A stretch of DNA of 64,000 bases, taken from assembly GCF_000244915.1 (NCBI RefSeq), contig NZ_CM001442.1, positions 2,480,001 to 2,544,000 on the forward strand, given 5' to 3'. The position numbers and the translations under genes are program-made. Positions 18,052 through 25,499 of this stretch are shown piece after piece. This DNA comes from Bradyrhizobium sp. WSM471 (GTDB taxonomy: Bacteria > Pseudomonadota > Alphaproteobacteria > Rhizobiales > Xanthobacteraceae). The notes below the pieces were generated by a model. That model was given only the letters and a program-made list of their open reading frames with translations, ran no database searches and was not told the origin of the DNA. Numbering within the stretch: the stretch's first letter is position 1; every line of letters begins with the position of its first letter.

Positions 18052-18990
18052 ATGAACTATCTTCGTACCGCAATGCTGCTCGCAGGCCTCACCGCCCTGT
18101 TCATGGGTGTCGGCTATCTGATTGGTGGTGCCGGCGGCGCCATGATTGCGCTCGTCATTGCCGCGGCGACCAATCTCTTCACCTACTGGAACTCCGACCG
18201 CATGGTGCTGTCGATGTATGGCGCCCATGAGGTCGACCGCAGCAGCGCGCCGGAGCTGGTCGGGCTCGTTGCCGAGCTTGCGGGCCGCGCCGGCTTGCCG
18301 ATGCCGCGCGTGTTCCTGATGGACGAGCCGCAGCCCAACGCGTTTGCCACCGGGCGCAATCCCGAGAATGCCGCGGTTGCGGTCACCACCGGGCTGATGC
18401 GCCAACTCAGCCGCGAGGAGCTCGCCGGCGTGATCGCGCACGAGCTCGCGCATATCAAGCACCACGACACGCTGCTGATGACCGTGACCGCGACCATTGC
18501 GGGTGCAATCTCGATGCTGGCGCAGTTCGGCATGTTCTTCGGAGGCAACCGCGACAACAATGGTCCGGGCATCGTCGGTTCGATCCTGATGATGATCCTC
18601 GCCCCGATCGGCGCCATGCTGGTGCAGATGGCGATCAGCCGCACCCGCGAATACGCCGCGGACAATCTCGGCGCTCGCATCGCCGGTCAGCCGATGTGGC
18701 TGGCATCGGCGCTGGTGAAGATCGAAGGCGCGGCGCATCAGGTCCCGAATTTGGAGGCGGAGCGAAATCCCGCCACCGCGCACATGTTCATCATCAACCC
18801 GCTGTCGGGCCACGGCGTGGACAATCTGTTCGCCACCCATCCCTCGACGCAGAATCGCATCGCGGCGCTTCAGCAGCTCGCAGCCGAGCTCGGCGCGCAG
18901 GCGTCGCCGTCGGTCGGCGCCAATGAGAACTACCCGCCGCGAAGCCCGTGGGGCCGCTCGTCTTCACGCGGCCCTTGGGGCCGACGCTGA
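18052..18990 (+). CDS. htpX: Membrane zinc metalloprotease HtpX
   Basis: A 312-residue M48 family protease that degrades misfolded inner-membrane proteins. Two N-terminal helices (about 6–26 and 28–46) precede the zinc motif HELAH (H130, E131, H134). A second hydrophobic pair follows (142–160 and 175–195), and the third ligand glutamate lies in [11 protein letters not shown] near residue 203. The tail is rich in Ser, Arg, Pro and Trp, an alphaproteobacterial extension. I chose the ATG at 18052, preceded by GGGAGA, as it gives the family N-terminus MNYLRTA. Confidence 0.94.
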   Translation: MNYLRTAMLLAGLTALFMGVGYLIGGAGGAMIALVIAAATNLFTYWNSDRMVLSMYGAHEVDRSSAPELVGLVAELAGRAGLPMPRVFLMDEPQPNAFATGRNPENAAVAVTTGLMRQLSREELAGVIAHELAHIKHHDTLLMTVTATIAGAISMLAQFGMFFGGNRDNNGPGIVGSILMMILAPIGAMLVQMAISRTREYAADNLGARIAGQPMWLASALVKIEGAAHQVPNLEAERNPATAHMFIINPLSGHGVDNLFATHPSTQNRIAALQQLAAELGAQASPSVGANENYPPRSPWGRSSSRGPWGRR

Positions 18991-19118
18991 AGCCGCCCGA
19001 ATTTGCGCGCTTTGTGACCTGCCGCACACAGGACGGTCTCGGCCGGTGTTAACACCCTGCCGTGACAGTTCCTGCGAAAGGGGATGCGTGGCCGGCCCTT
19101 TGCCTGCCGCCGTCGAAG

Positions 19119-19760
19119 ATGACCAAAGCTGCGGTACCATTGTTGATTGTCCTGGGCGTGTTGATTGGCCTGTCCACGCACACTGTCGTCAATTGCGGGG
19201 ACGAGGACGAGCCCGACATCTGTTCGGCGGTGATCGGCTTCTCGCCGCTGCGCGGCTCGCTGATCGCTTTCGCCTTTGAGGGGCGCGGACGGATCGCGCT
19301 GCGCCACGGCGACTGGCGGCGGGCGATCGCGGATTTCGACGAGGCCATCCATCTCAATCCCAACCGCGCCTCGCTCTATCGCGATCGGGCGCTGGCGCGC
19401 CGGCAGAACGGCGATCTCGAACTTGCCATCGAGGATTACGACGAGGCGATCGCGCATGATCCCAGGCACGCCGCGCCCTATCACCAGCGCGGTCTCGCGC
19501 TCGCGGCCGCCGGCGATCTCGATCGCGCGATTCTGAGCTACAACACCGCGGTCCGCCTCGACCCCTCGGATGCCCAGCCTCGGCTCGACCGCGGCCTCGC
19601 CTTCCTCGCCCGCGGCCAGGCGAACGAGGCGCGCGCCGATTTCGAGGCCGCGCTGGCGCTGCCTGCCGGCAAGGACGCCCACACCCGCGATGCGGCGCGC
19701 GCAAAACTCGCCGAACTGGCGCGCGCCGAGCCGACCCGGCTCGCCGCGCCAGGGCGGTAG
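19119..19760 (+). CDS. Membrane-anchored or exported TPR protein
   Basis: A 213-residue protein with one N-terminal hydrophobic segment (about residues 4–22) followed by three to four tetratricopeptide repeats: RIALRHGDWRRAIADFDEA, ARRQNGDLELAIEDYDEA and LALAAAGDLDRAILSYN. The spacing between repeats is 34 residues. Such repeats form protein-binding solenoids. Start choice is uncertain: an in-frame GTG at 19062 would add 19 residues; I prefer the ATG at 19119 because the hydrophobic segment then sits at the N-terminus. It follows htpX in the same direction by 128 bases. Confidence 0.82.
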   Translation: MTKAAVPLLIVLGVLIGLSTHTVVNCGDEDEPDICSAVIGFSPLRGSLIAFAFEGRGRIALRHGDWRRAIADFDEAIHLNPNRASLYRDRALARRQNGDLELAIEDYDEAIAHDPRHAAPYHQRGLALAAAGDLDRAILSYNTAVRLDPSDAQPRLDRGLAFLARGQANEARADFEAALALPAGKDAHTRDAARAKLAELARAEPTRLAAPGR

Positions 19761-19790
19761 AGATATCTAGAGCTGCGTGCGCCGCTGCAA

Positions 19791-19940
19791 CCCTCTCCCC
19801 TTGTGGGAGAGGGTGGCTCGCCGCGAAGCGGCGAGACGGGTGAGGGGTATCTCTCCGCGCGTGAGTCTGCTGCAGTTGGATTCGCGGAAACAACCCCTCA
19901 TCCGGCGCTTCGCGCCACCTTCTCCCACAAGGGGAGAAGG
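19791..19940. repeat. Paired palindromic intergenic repeat (BIME-like), copy B
   Basis: Reverse-complement relative of the element at 2939–3088: the same CTCCCCTTGTGGGAGA-type hairpin, GCGGCGAG arms, and a second hairpin ending in GGGGAGAAGG. Here too it fills the gap between two convergent genes. Confidence 0.85.
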
Positions 19941-19954
19941 AAGAAAGTGCGCGC

Positions 19955-20302
19955 CTACTTCGCCTTCTTGGCTTTGGCCTTCTTGGCCTTCTTCACCGGC
20001 TTCTCCTTGGCAGCCTTCTTCTCCACCTTCACTGCGACCGGCGTGCTGGCGGCGATCCGCATCGAGCGCGCGTAGCTGTCGGCGACGTTGTCGGCGGACA
20101 TCTGCAGGCGCTTGGCGGCGGCAATGGCCTGCTCCATGGTGGCCTTGGCCATCATCTTGAAGCGGTCGCCGGTCTCCTTGCCCTTGGCCTTGGCCGCAAG
20201 GCCGTTGAATCGATCCCGCCGCTCCTTGGCGCGGGACATCAGGCCCGTATGCAGCTGTCTGGCCAGTTGCCGGATCACGACATCCAGGTCGGCGTCCGCC
20301 AT
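19955..20302 (-). CDS. Small basic protein with histone-H1-like lysine/alanine tail
   Basis: A 115-residue protein with two parts. Residues 1–80 look alpha-helical (VIRQLARQLHTGLMSRAKER, then KMMAKATMEQAIAAAKRLQM). The last 20 residues are almost only lysine and alanine (KKAKKAKAKKAK), as in histone-H1-like and HupB-type tails. A DNA-compacting or nucleic-acid-binding role is a reasonable inference, but a phasin-like helical protein with a basic tail is the alternative. The gene is alone on the minus strand, converging on the palindromic repeat. Confidence 0.75.
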   Translation of the reverse strand: MADADLDVVIRQLARQLHTGLMSRAKERRDRFNGLAAKAKGKETGDRFKMMAKATMEQAIAAAKRLQMSADNVADSYARSMRIAASTPVAVKVEKKAAKEKPVKKAKKAKAKKAK

Positions 20303-20410
20303 GTTGTTCTATCCTCTTCGAAAACAGTATCGATGCGGGCGGACTATGCAGATCGGGCCCCACCTTGGCAATTCCCGGCCATGCGTCATCCGCAGCTTCC
20401 GGTGACCAAA

Positions 20411-20440
20411 ACAGAGCCGCGCTGTTTGCGCGGCTCTTTG
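20411..20440 (-). terminator. Terminator after the small secreted protein gene
   Basis: AGAGCCGCG (20413–20421) pairs with CGCGGCTCT (20429–20437) around a seven-base loop. On the minus strand the hairpin is followed by GTTTT. It lies about 20 bases after the stop at 20459. Confidence 0.8.
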
Positions 20441-20458
20441 TCAGTCGGTCCTGGCCGT

Positions 20459-20695
20459 TCAGTAGTCGTAGCCGGGATGGCCGGGATAGTATTGCCGATT
20501 GCAGGCCCTGCGGCCGCGGTCGTAGGCAGCGGCATCGCCATGGGCGAGCGAGCTGACATATTTCAGGCAGCGCACGTAATTGTCGTTACCGAGCCAGTCC
20601 AGGCTACCGGCGGCAGCGGGGGAGATCTGGGCGGAGCCCACGAGCGTCGTGACGGTTACAAGAGCGCCGATAGCGGAGAAGGCGAGCTTTGTCAT
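20459..20695 (-). CDS. Small secreted hypothetical protein
   Basis: A 78-residue protein with a clear signal peptide (MTKLAFSAIGALVTVTTLV) and probable cleavage after AAA near residue 28. The mature part is about 50 residues, with two cysteines (CLKYVSSLA and RRACNRQYY) that could form a disulfide, and a Tyr/Pro/Gly-rich end (PGHPGYDY). The start at 20695 was taken because the signal peptide begins there. Function unknown. Confidence 0.72.
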   Translation of the reverse strand: MTKLAFSAIGALVTVTTLVGSAQISPAAAGSLDWLGNDNYVRCLKYVSSLAHGDAAAYDRGRRACNRQYYPGHPGYDY

Positions 20696-20800
20696 GATGG
20701 CATCTTTCCACTTGAGGCTGCCTGATGCAGCCCTCATGAACTTGACGATGCCAGATACGTCATCGAGCGACTGTGCCGTCTGTCACACGGCCTGCCAATT

Positions 20801-20839
20801 CTCAGCTCGAAAAGACAACTCTCAGCTTGAAAAGAAAAC
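20801..20839. repeat. Tandem 20-base repeat
   Basis: CTCAGCTYGAAAAGAMAAC occurs twice head to tail (20801–20819 and 20821–20839). The second copy supplies the T-rich tail of the terminator on the minus strand. Confidence 0.8.
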
Positions 20840-20862
20840 GGGCCGCGTTGTTGACGCGGCCC
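20830..20862 (-). terminator. Terminator after the secreted HELLH peptidase gene
   Basis: GGGCCGCGT (20840–20848) pairs perfectly with ACGCGGCCC (20854–20862). On the minus strand the hairpin is followed by GTTTTCTTT. It lies 34 bases after the peptidase stop. Confidence 0.88.
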
Positions 20863-20895
20863 TGGTGTGTTGGGCGCAGGCGCGCTTTGTCTGTC

Positions 20896-21702
20896 TTACT
20901 TCAGCGAGGCGACCGGGCCGCTCGACGCTGCCGGATCGGGGTCGAAGCCGAACACGCCGACCAGATATTTGTAATAATCCGGCAACTTCTCCTTGAGCGC
21001 CTCGCGCGACTTCGGGTCGTGGAATTCGCTCTTCCCGGCCAGGAAGATGCTGGCGGTCACCGCAAAGAATTCCATGTGATTCTTCAGCGCATAGGATTCC
21101 TTGGGCAGGAGATCCTTGGACTTGGCGTAGGCGTAATAGCCGATCACGCCCTTGTTGGCGTAGCCGTCCGGCAACAGCCGCGCGTGGTAGGCGTGCAGGA
21201 GCTCGTGCAGCAGCACGGCTTCCTTTTCGTACCGCATCATGTCCGGCCGCAGCATGATCACGCCGAGGCCGGAATCGACCGCGAGGTCGACGGCGTTCGG
21301 ATTGCTCCAGCGCTGCTTGTTGGGGTCCCAGACCGTCAGCGTGCGGGGAGCGGTGCGCTGGATATCAGGCGTGACCCGGCCGTAGCACGCGGTCGCGGCG
21401 CCTTCGTCGAGGCAGGCCAGCTCGCTGGCGATGATCGGGACGGTGCGAAAGAAGCGCAGCACGCGCGGCGAGAGGCCGGCAGCCTCGACCACGTCGATCT
21501 GGCTCTTCACATTCTCGGTGAGCTTGTCGACATCCTTGCGGTCGGAATTCTCCGAGAGGTCGAACATGTAGCCGCGGTAGCTCTGGAAGCCCGGCGGTAA
21601 CGCCTGCGCTGCGCCGGCGGACGCATCAAGCGGCCCGGCATGGGACGGATTGGCAAAGAGCGCGCCGACAACGGTCGCGGTCAGCAGCAACGCAATGCGC
21701 AT
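20896..21702 (-). CDS. Secreted zinc-metallopeptidase-like protein with HELLH motif
   Basis: A 268-residue exported protein: signal peptide to about residue 22 (SHA), then a domain with a zinc-binding HELLH motif (H166, E167, H170) continued by AYHARLL. E211 in NHMEFFAVTA, 41 residues later, is a good candidate for the third ligand, as in gluzincin-type peptidases. Two cysteines (about 97 and 106) could be disulfide-bonded in the periplasm. I do not recognise a named family; an anthrax-lethal-factor-like or M-clan minimal peptidase fold is possible. Substrate is unknown. Confidence 0.75.
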   Translation of the reverse strand: MRIALLLTATVVGALFANPSHAGPLDASAGAAQALPPGFQSYRGYMFDLSENSDRKDVDKLTENVKSQIDVVEAAGLSPRVLRFFRTVPIIASELACLDEGAATACYGRVTPDIQRTAPRTLTVWDPNKQRWSNPNAVDLAVDSGLGVIMLRPDMMRYEKEAVLLHELLHAYHARLLPDGYANKGVIGYYAYAKSKDLLPKESYALKNHMEFFAVTASIFLAGKSEFHDPKSREALKEKLPDYYKYLVGVFGFDPDPAASSGPVASLK

Positions 21703-21930
21703 GATGAACCCCCTGATGTCACTTCACGCGGCAGAATAAGCCGCCGTTGTTTGCGAAAAGTGAGTGGGGCGAGACTAAGGCAGCGATGTTGAGGCGTGCT
21801 TAATCGATGGTTGCAGATCGCGGAAGTGAATTAGTGCCGGGTTAACCAAGCGTGGATTGTCCGCGCGCTTCGGCGTAGCATGCGATCCGGGTACCAGGCC
21901 CCACACCAGATAGCCGGAAGGGAGGATGCC

Positions 21931-22224
21931 ATGTATGCCGCCATCCGTCAGGCCAAGGCGAAAAGCGGGAGCGCCGAAGAGCTGGCGCGCCGTATCAAGG
22001 AAGGCGCCGTTCCGATCATCAGCGACGTCGACGGCTTCCGCGCCTATTACGTCGTCTACGCCGGCGACGACACGGTCACGGCGATTTCGATTTTCGACAA
22101 GTTCGAGCAGGCGGAGGAGGCGAACAGGCGTGCGATCGCCTGGATCGAGAAGGATCTGGGCGCGCTGCTTGCAGGCGACGCCCGCGCCGCCGCGGGGCCG
22201 GTGATCGTGCATACGCTGGCGTAG
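21931..22224 (+). CDS. Small dimeric alpha-beta barrel protein (ABM-like)
   Basis: A 97-residue protein with the size and pattern of antibiotic-biosynthesis-monooxygenase-type ferredoxin-like folds: a first strand (YAAIRQAKA), a helix (SAEELARRIKEG), strands around GFRAYYVVY and TVTAISIF, and a second helix (EQAEEANRRAIAWIEKDL). The ATG at 21931 has a strong GGGAGGA site. No catalytic residues can be assigned. It is monocistronic and ends just before the repeat hit by the insertion sequence. Confidence 0.75.
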   Translation: MYAAIRQAKAKSGSAEELARRIKEGAVPIISDVDGFRAYYVVYAGDDTVTAISIFDKFEQAEEANRRAIAWIEKDLGALLAGDARAAAGPVIVHTLA

Positions 22225-22252
22225 GGATTGGGCGGATTGCTGCTTCCCCGAT

Positions 22253-22350
22253 GTCGTCCTGGCGAAAGCCAGGACCCATTACCCCAGCGAGTCGTTGTGG
22301 CACGAGATCGTAGTTACGAATCTTCGCCAAACTCGCTTCCGGGGTGATGG
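22253..22350. repeat. Left part of a palindromic repeat interrupted by the insertion sequence
   Basis: GTCGTCCTGGCGAAAGCCAGGAC forms one hairpin, followed by CCATTACCCCAGCGAGT and, after a spacer, ACTCGCTTCCGGGGTGATGG. Its outer arm matches the CCAGGACGAC found after the insertion sequence at 23766–23774. The last four bases, ATGG, recur on the other side of the element. Confidence 0.8.
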
Positions 22351-22420
22351 TGTGGACGGCCCCCTACGGCATCAGTGTGCCAGAATGAGGTTGTCAGAAA
22401 CTCATTCACAGGAGCCGTCC

Positions 22421-23470
22421 GTGAGCCAGATTATCCGCATTGGGATGGATACGTCGAAGTATATCTTTCAACTGCATGGGGTGGATGCCTCGGAGCAGGT
22501 CGTGCTGCGCAAACGGCTTGGCCGCAAGGGGATGCTGGAGTTCTTTGCCAAGCTGCCGCCGACGGTGGTGGTGATCGAGGCGTGTGGGGCGGCTCACGTC
22601 CTGGCGCGAGAGCTAGGTAAGCTGGGACACACAGCCAAGCTGATCGCTCCGCAGCTGGTGAAACCCTACGTGGCGCGCAATAAGAACGATGGGCGCGATG
22701 CAGAGGGGCTGTGCGAGGCGGCGAGCCGGCCGCGGATGCGCTATGTGCCGGTGAAAACCGCCGAGCAACAGGCCGCGCTGATGCTGCTGGGCATCCGCGA
22801 ACAACTGGTCGTGCGACGCACTCAACTTTCCAACATGATCCGCGGCTATGCGGCGGAGTTCGGTCTGATCGAGGCCAAGGGGCTGGACAAGCTGGTCTCG
22901 TTCCTGGCCGCAATCGAGCACGATGAAAGGGTGCCGACGCTGGCCCGCGAACTGTTTGCGACGCTTGCCCGCCAATATGATCAGGTGCAGGTCGAGCTGA
23001 AGGCAGTGGAGGCGAAGCTTCTCGCCTGGCACCGTGCCAATGCCTTGAGCCGTCGTTTGGCTCAGATCCCGGGGATCGGTCCGGTCACCGCCGCAGCACT
23101 GGTGATGAAGGCACCCGATCCTCACGCCTTCCGCTCGGGACGGCTGTTTGCCGCCTGGCTCGGCCTGACCCCAAAGGACCATTCCACCGCGGGAAAGACC
23201 AGGCTCGGCAAGATAACCCGTGCAGGCGATGAGACCTTGCGTCAGCTGCTGGTGCTTGGGGCAACTTCGGTGGTCAAGATCGCCAAATCGAAAGCTCGTG
23301 GGCCGAGCTGGCTGATCGAGCTTTTGAAGCGCAAAACACCGAAGCTGGCGGCGGTGGCGCTGGCCAACAAGATGGCCCGCATCGCCTGGAAGCTGATGAC
23401 GACGGGAGAGCAATACGATCGCGCGCGGCTAGGGGCGCAAAACGAGGCCCAAACGGCCGCTGCCGTGTGA
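22421..23470 (+). CDS. IS110-family DEDD transposase
   Basis: A 349-residue transposase. The N-terminal RuvC-like domain carries the family DEDD set: D10 in IGMDTS, E53 in VIEACG, and D90 and D93 in KNDGRDAEG. The C-terminal Transposase_20 domain has IPGIGPVTAAAL and the GLTPKDHSTAGK segment holding the nucleophilic serine region. I chose the GTG at 22421 because CAGGAG stands seven bases upstream; an ATG at 22385 is the alternative. No frameshift or stop is seen, so it may be active. Confidence 0.93.
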   Translation: MSQIIRIGMDTSKYIFQLHGVDASEQVVLRKRLGRKGMLEFFAKLPPTVVVIEACGAAHVLARELGKLGHTAKLIAPQLVKPYVARNKNDGRDAEGLCEAASRPRMRYVPVKTAEQQAALMLLGIREQLVVRRTQLSNMIRGYAAEFGLIEAKGLDKLVSFLAAIEHDERVPTLARELFATLARQYDQVQVELKAVEAKLLAWHRANALSRRLAQIPGIGPVTAAALVMKAPDPHAFRSGRLFAAWLGLTPKDHSTAGKTRLGKITRAGDETLRQLLVLGATSVVKIAKSKARGPSWLIELLKRKTPKLAAVALANKMARIAWKLMTTGEQYDRARLGAQNEAQTAAAV

Positions 23471-23722
23471 TCGAAAGATTCGGCCGACCGGCGGGTTAGC
23501 CCCACCGGCCGAACCGGAGCTGCAAGAGCAGAGGAGATGGTGCGATCGATCGTTCGAGATGCGAGCAAATCCGTAGGACCCATTGGCCGAATAAGGTCGC
23601 ATGGGTGATTGGAACTCGTGTCGCGAAAACCATCTTGGCCAGCGGTCCGACAAAGCCGCATCAACAGGCCGGACATATGGATGCAAGCGATCCGATCAAA
23701 CCTCACTAAGCTCTTGTGCCAC
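23471..23722 (+). ncRNA. Candidate bridge RNA (seekRNA) of the insertion sequence
   Basis: IS110-family elements are known to encode a structured guide RNA in a non-coding end; in the IS1111 group it lies downstream of the transposase. This 250-base stretch has no gene and starts with a strong hairpin, TTCGGCCG (23479–23486) pairing with CGGCCGAA (23506–23513). Exact ends and guide loops are not determined; the call rests on family knowledge, position, and the hairpin. Confidence 0.45.
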
Positions 23723-23737
23723 GGGGGCCGTCCACAT

Positions 23738-23774
23738 ATGGGTCCTGGATCTGCGCTTCGCTTGTCCAGGACGA
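23738..23774. repeat. Right part of the interrupted palindromic repeat
   Basis: ATGGGTCCTGGATC followed by GTCCAGGACGAC completes the palindrome begun at 22253. This stretch pairs with GTCGTCCTGG and GGACCCAT on the left side. Confidence 0.8.
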
Positions 23775-23822
23775 CAGCGGAGTGAGTGGCGTGCGCTTGC
23801 CACTCAGCGCGCAGCCGTCCCC

Positions 23823-25268
23823 TCACAACTCCCGTGCATTCGAGAACGCGAACGAGCTCACGCGCCGCGTCGTCTCGTCCAGGATCAGCGTGCGCGTGAT
23901 CGGCGGCTCGGCGCGCTGGGCGCAGTTTTCGCGCTCGCAGAGACGGCAGTTGACGCCGATCGGCGTGCCCTCCGTTTTCTCCAGATCGAGCCCGGCAGCG
24001 TAGACGAGGCGCGCGGCGTGGCGGATCTCGCAGCCGAGGCCGATGGCGAAGCGCGGCTGCGGCAGCGGGTGCGGCGCGACGGGGCGGCGTACCATCTGCG
24101 CGATCGAGAAATAGCGCGTGCCGTCCGGCAGCTCGATCACCTGCTTCAGCAGGCGATCAGGCGTGTCGAAGGTCGAGTGCACGTTCCACAACGGACAAGT
24201 GCCGCCGAATTTCGAGAACGGGAATGTGCCCGATGAAAATCGCTTCGAGACGTTGCCCGCATTGTCGACACGAAGCAGGAAGAACGGGATGCCGCGCGCG
24301 TTCGGCCGCTGCAGGGTGGTGAGCCGATGGCAGACCTGCTCGAAGCCGGAATTGAAGCGCTGCGCCAGCAGATGGATGTCGTAATTCAGCGCTTCCGCCG
24401 CGGCCAGGAAAGCCGGGTAGGGCATCATCACGGCGGCCGCAAAGTAGTTGCCGAGCGTGATCCGGAACAGGCGGCGCGGTGTGTCGTCGAGCGGGCCGGC
24501 GCGGCCGATGATGGTCTCCAGATGCTGTGCGCATTCAACCAGGCCCAGCTGAAAGGCGAGCTGGAACGCGCGGCCGGGCGGGTCGACCAGCTCGGAGATC
24601 AGGAGCTGGCGGCGGTGGCGGTCGAAGCGCCTCAGCGTTTCGCGCATCACGTCCACCGGCATGATGCGGGTCTGGATCGAATGCTTTTCGCGCAGCCGTG
24701 CCGCGAGAGCCGCGTAAAGCTCTTCGGCCGGCACGTTCAGTTCGTCGCGCAGAGTCTCCGCGGCCTGCTCGAGTTCCGGAAAGTAGTTGCGGTTGGCCTC
24801 GATCAGCTCGCGGACGCGCTCGACCGGATTGGCCTCATAGCGGGTGCCGACGTCGCGATCGGCCATTTGTGCCGCGGCCAGCGTCTCGCCCTGCCGCGCC
24901 TCGGTATAGGCCGCATAGAGCCGTTGCAGCGCGTGGGTGACGCCCGGGCAGAGCTCGGCGAGGTCGCGCAGTTCCTGCTTGGGAACGTCGATCTGGCGGA
25001 ACAGCGGGTCGGAGAAAATCTCGTTGAGTTCGGCGAAGAAGCGGTCCTCGTCAGCGGTCGCGAGGTCGCGCAGGTCGAGGTCGTAGGTTTCGGCCAGCCG
25101 CAGCAGGATCTGCGCGGTCACCGGACGCTGGTTGCGCTCGATCAGATTGACATAGCTCGGCGAGATCCCGAGCCCCTCGGCGATCTGGGTCTGCGACAGC
25201 CCCAATTGCTGTCGGATGCGCCGGAAGCGCGGGCCGACAAAGAGCTTCTTGCTGGAACCGGCGGGCAT
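23823..25268 (-). CDS. XRE-family regulator with IrrE-type and C-terminal Cys-rich domains (ScfR/RamB-like)
   Basis: A 481-residue regulator. An XRE helix-turn-helix spans about residues 12–66 (LSQTQIAEGLGISPSYVNLIERNQR). The centre corresponds to the DUF955/IrrE-like region, and the C-terminus is the DUF2083-type domain with CRLCERENCAQRA, a cysteine cluster that could bind metal. Relatives (RamB, PrpC/ScfR types) control acetate, propionate and glyoxylate metabolism. It is divergent from isocitrate lyase, which fits that role. The ATG at 25268 is preceded by GGAGA; an ATG at 25292 is the alternative. Confidence 0.88.
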   Translation of the reverse strand: MPAGSSKKLFVGPRFRRIRQQLGLSQTQIAEGLGISPSYVNLIERNQRPVTAQILLRLAETYDLDLRDLATADEDRFFAELNEIFSDPLFRQIDVPKQELRDLAELCPGVTHALQRLYAAYTEARQGETLAAAQMADRDVGTRYEANPVERVRELIEANRNYFPELEQAAETLRDELNVPAEELYAALAARLREKHSIQTRIMPVDVMRETLRRFDRHRRQLLISELVDPPGRAFQLAFQLGLVECAQHLETIIGRAGPLDDTPRRLFRITLGNYFAAAVMMPYPAFLAAAEALNYDIHLLAQRFNSGFEQVCHRLTTLQRPNARGIPFFLLRVDNAGNVSKRFSSGTFPFSKFGGTCPLWNVHSTFDTPDRLLKQVIELPDGTRYFSIAQMVRRPVAPHPLPQPRFAIGLGCEIRHAARLVYAAGLDLEKTEGTPIGVNCRLCERENCAQRAEPPITRTLILDETTRRVSSFAFSNAREL

Positions 25269-25320
25269 TTTCAGGTCTCCAGAAGAGGGCATCAAGGACA
25301 GCCTTGCTGACCTGTTTAAT

Positions 25321-25367
25321 TTACAAGAGTTACAAAGTGACATCTATTACAAGTACCGATGTTACAT
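25321..25367. promoter_or_regulatory. TTACA repeats in the divergent regulator–aceA promoter
   Basis: TTACAA occurs at 25321–25326, 25330–25335 and 25347–25352, with TTACAT at 25362–25367, all in the same orientation. The region is AT-rich against a GC-rich background. These are candidate binding sites for the divergently encoded regulator; no direct evidence beyond position and repetition. Confidence 0.5.
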
Positions 25368-25499
25368 GACATCACCATTCAAATACAAGCCTACTGTACG
25401 AGCTGAGCTTTCTCGCGTTTAGCTTCTGACACGCATCTCGCAATGCATTGTCAAGAATGTCGATGGCTGGTCGCCATCGCCGGTGAAAGGATCAGGCAC

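Larger units (their letters stand above)
22351..23736 (+). mobile_element. IS110-family insertion sequence, IS1111-like group
   Basis: The element is bounded by a perfect 14-base inverted repeat: TGTGGACGGCCCCC at 22351–22364 and its complement at 23723–23736. It carries one transposase gene, with a short left non-coding end (about 70 bases) and a long right one (about 266 bases), the asymmetry of the IS1111 group. ATGG flanks both sides (22347–22350 and 23738–23741). Removing one copy restores GGGGTGATGGGTCC, which matches the complement of the opposite arm of the palindrome with one mismatch. The copy looks intact. Confidence 0.9.
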
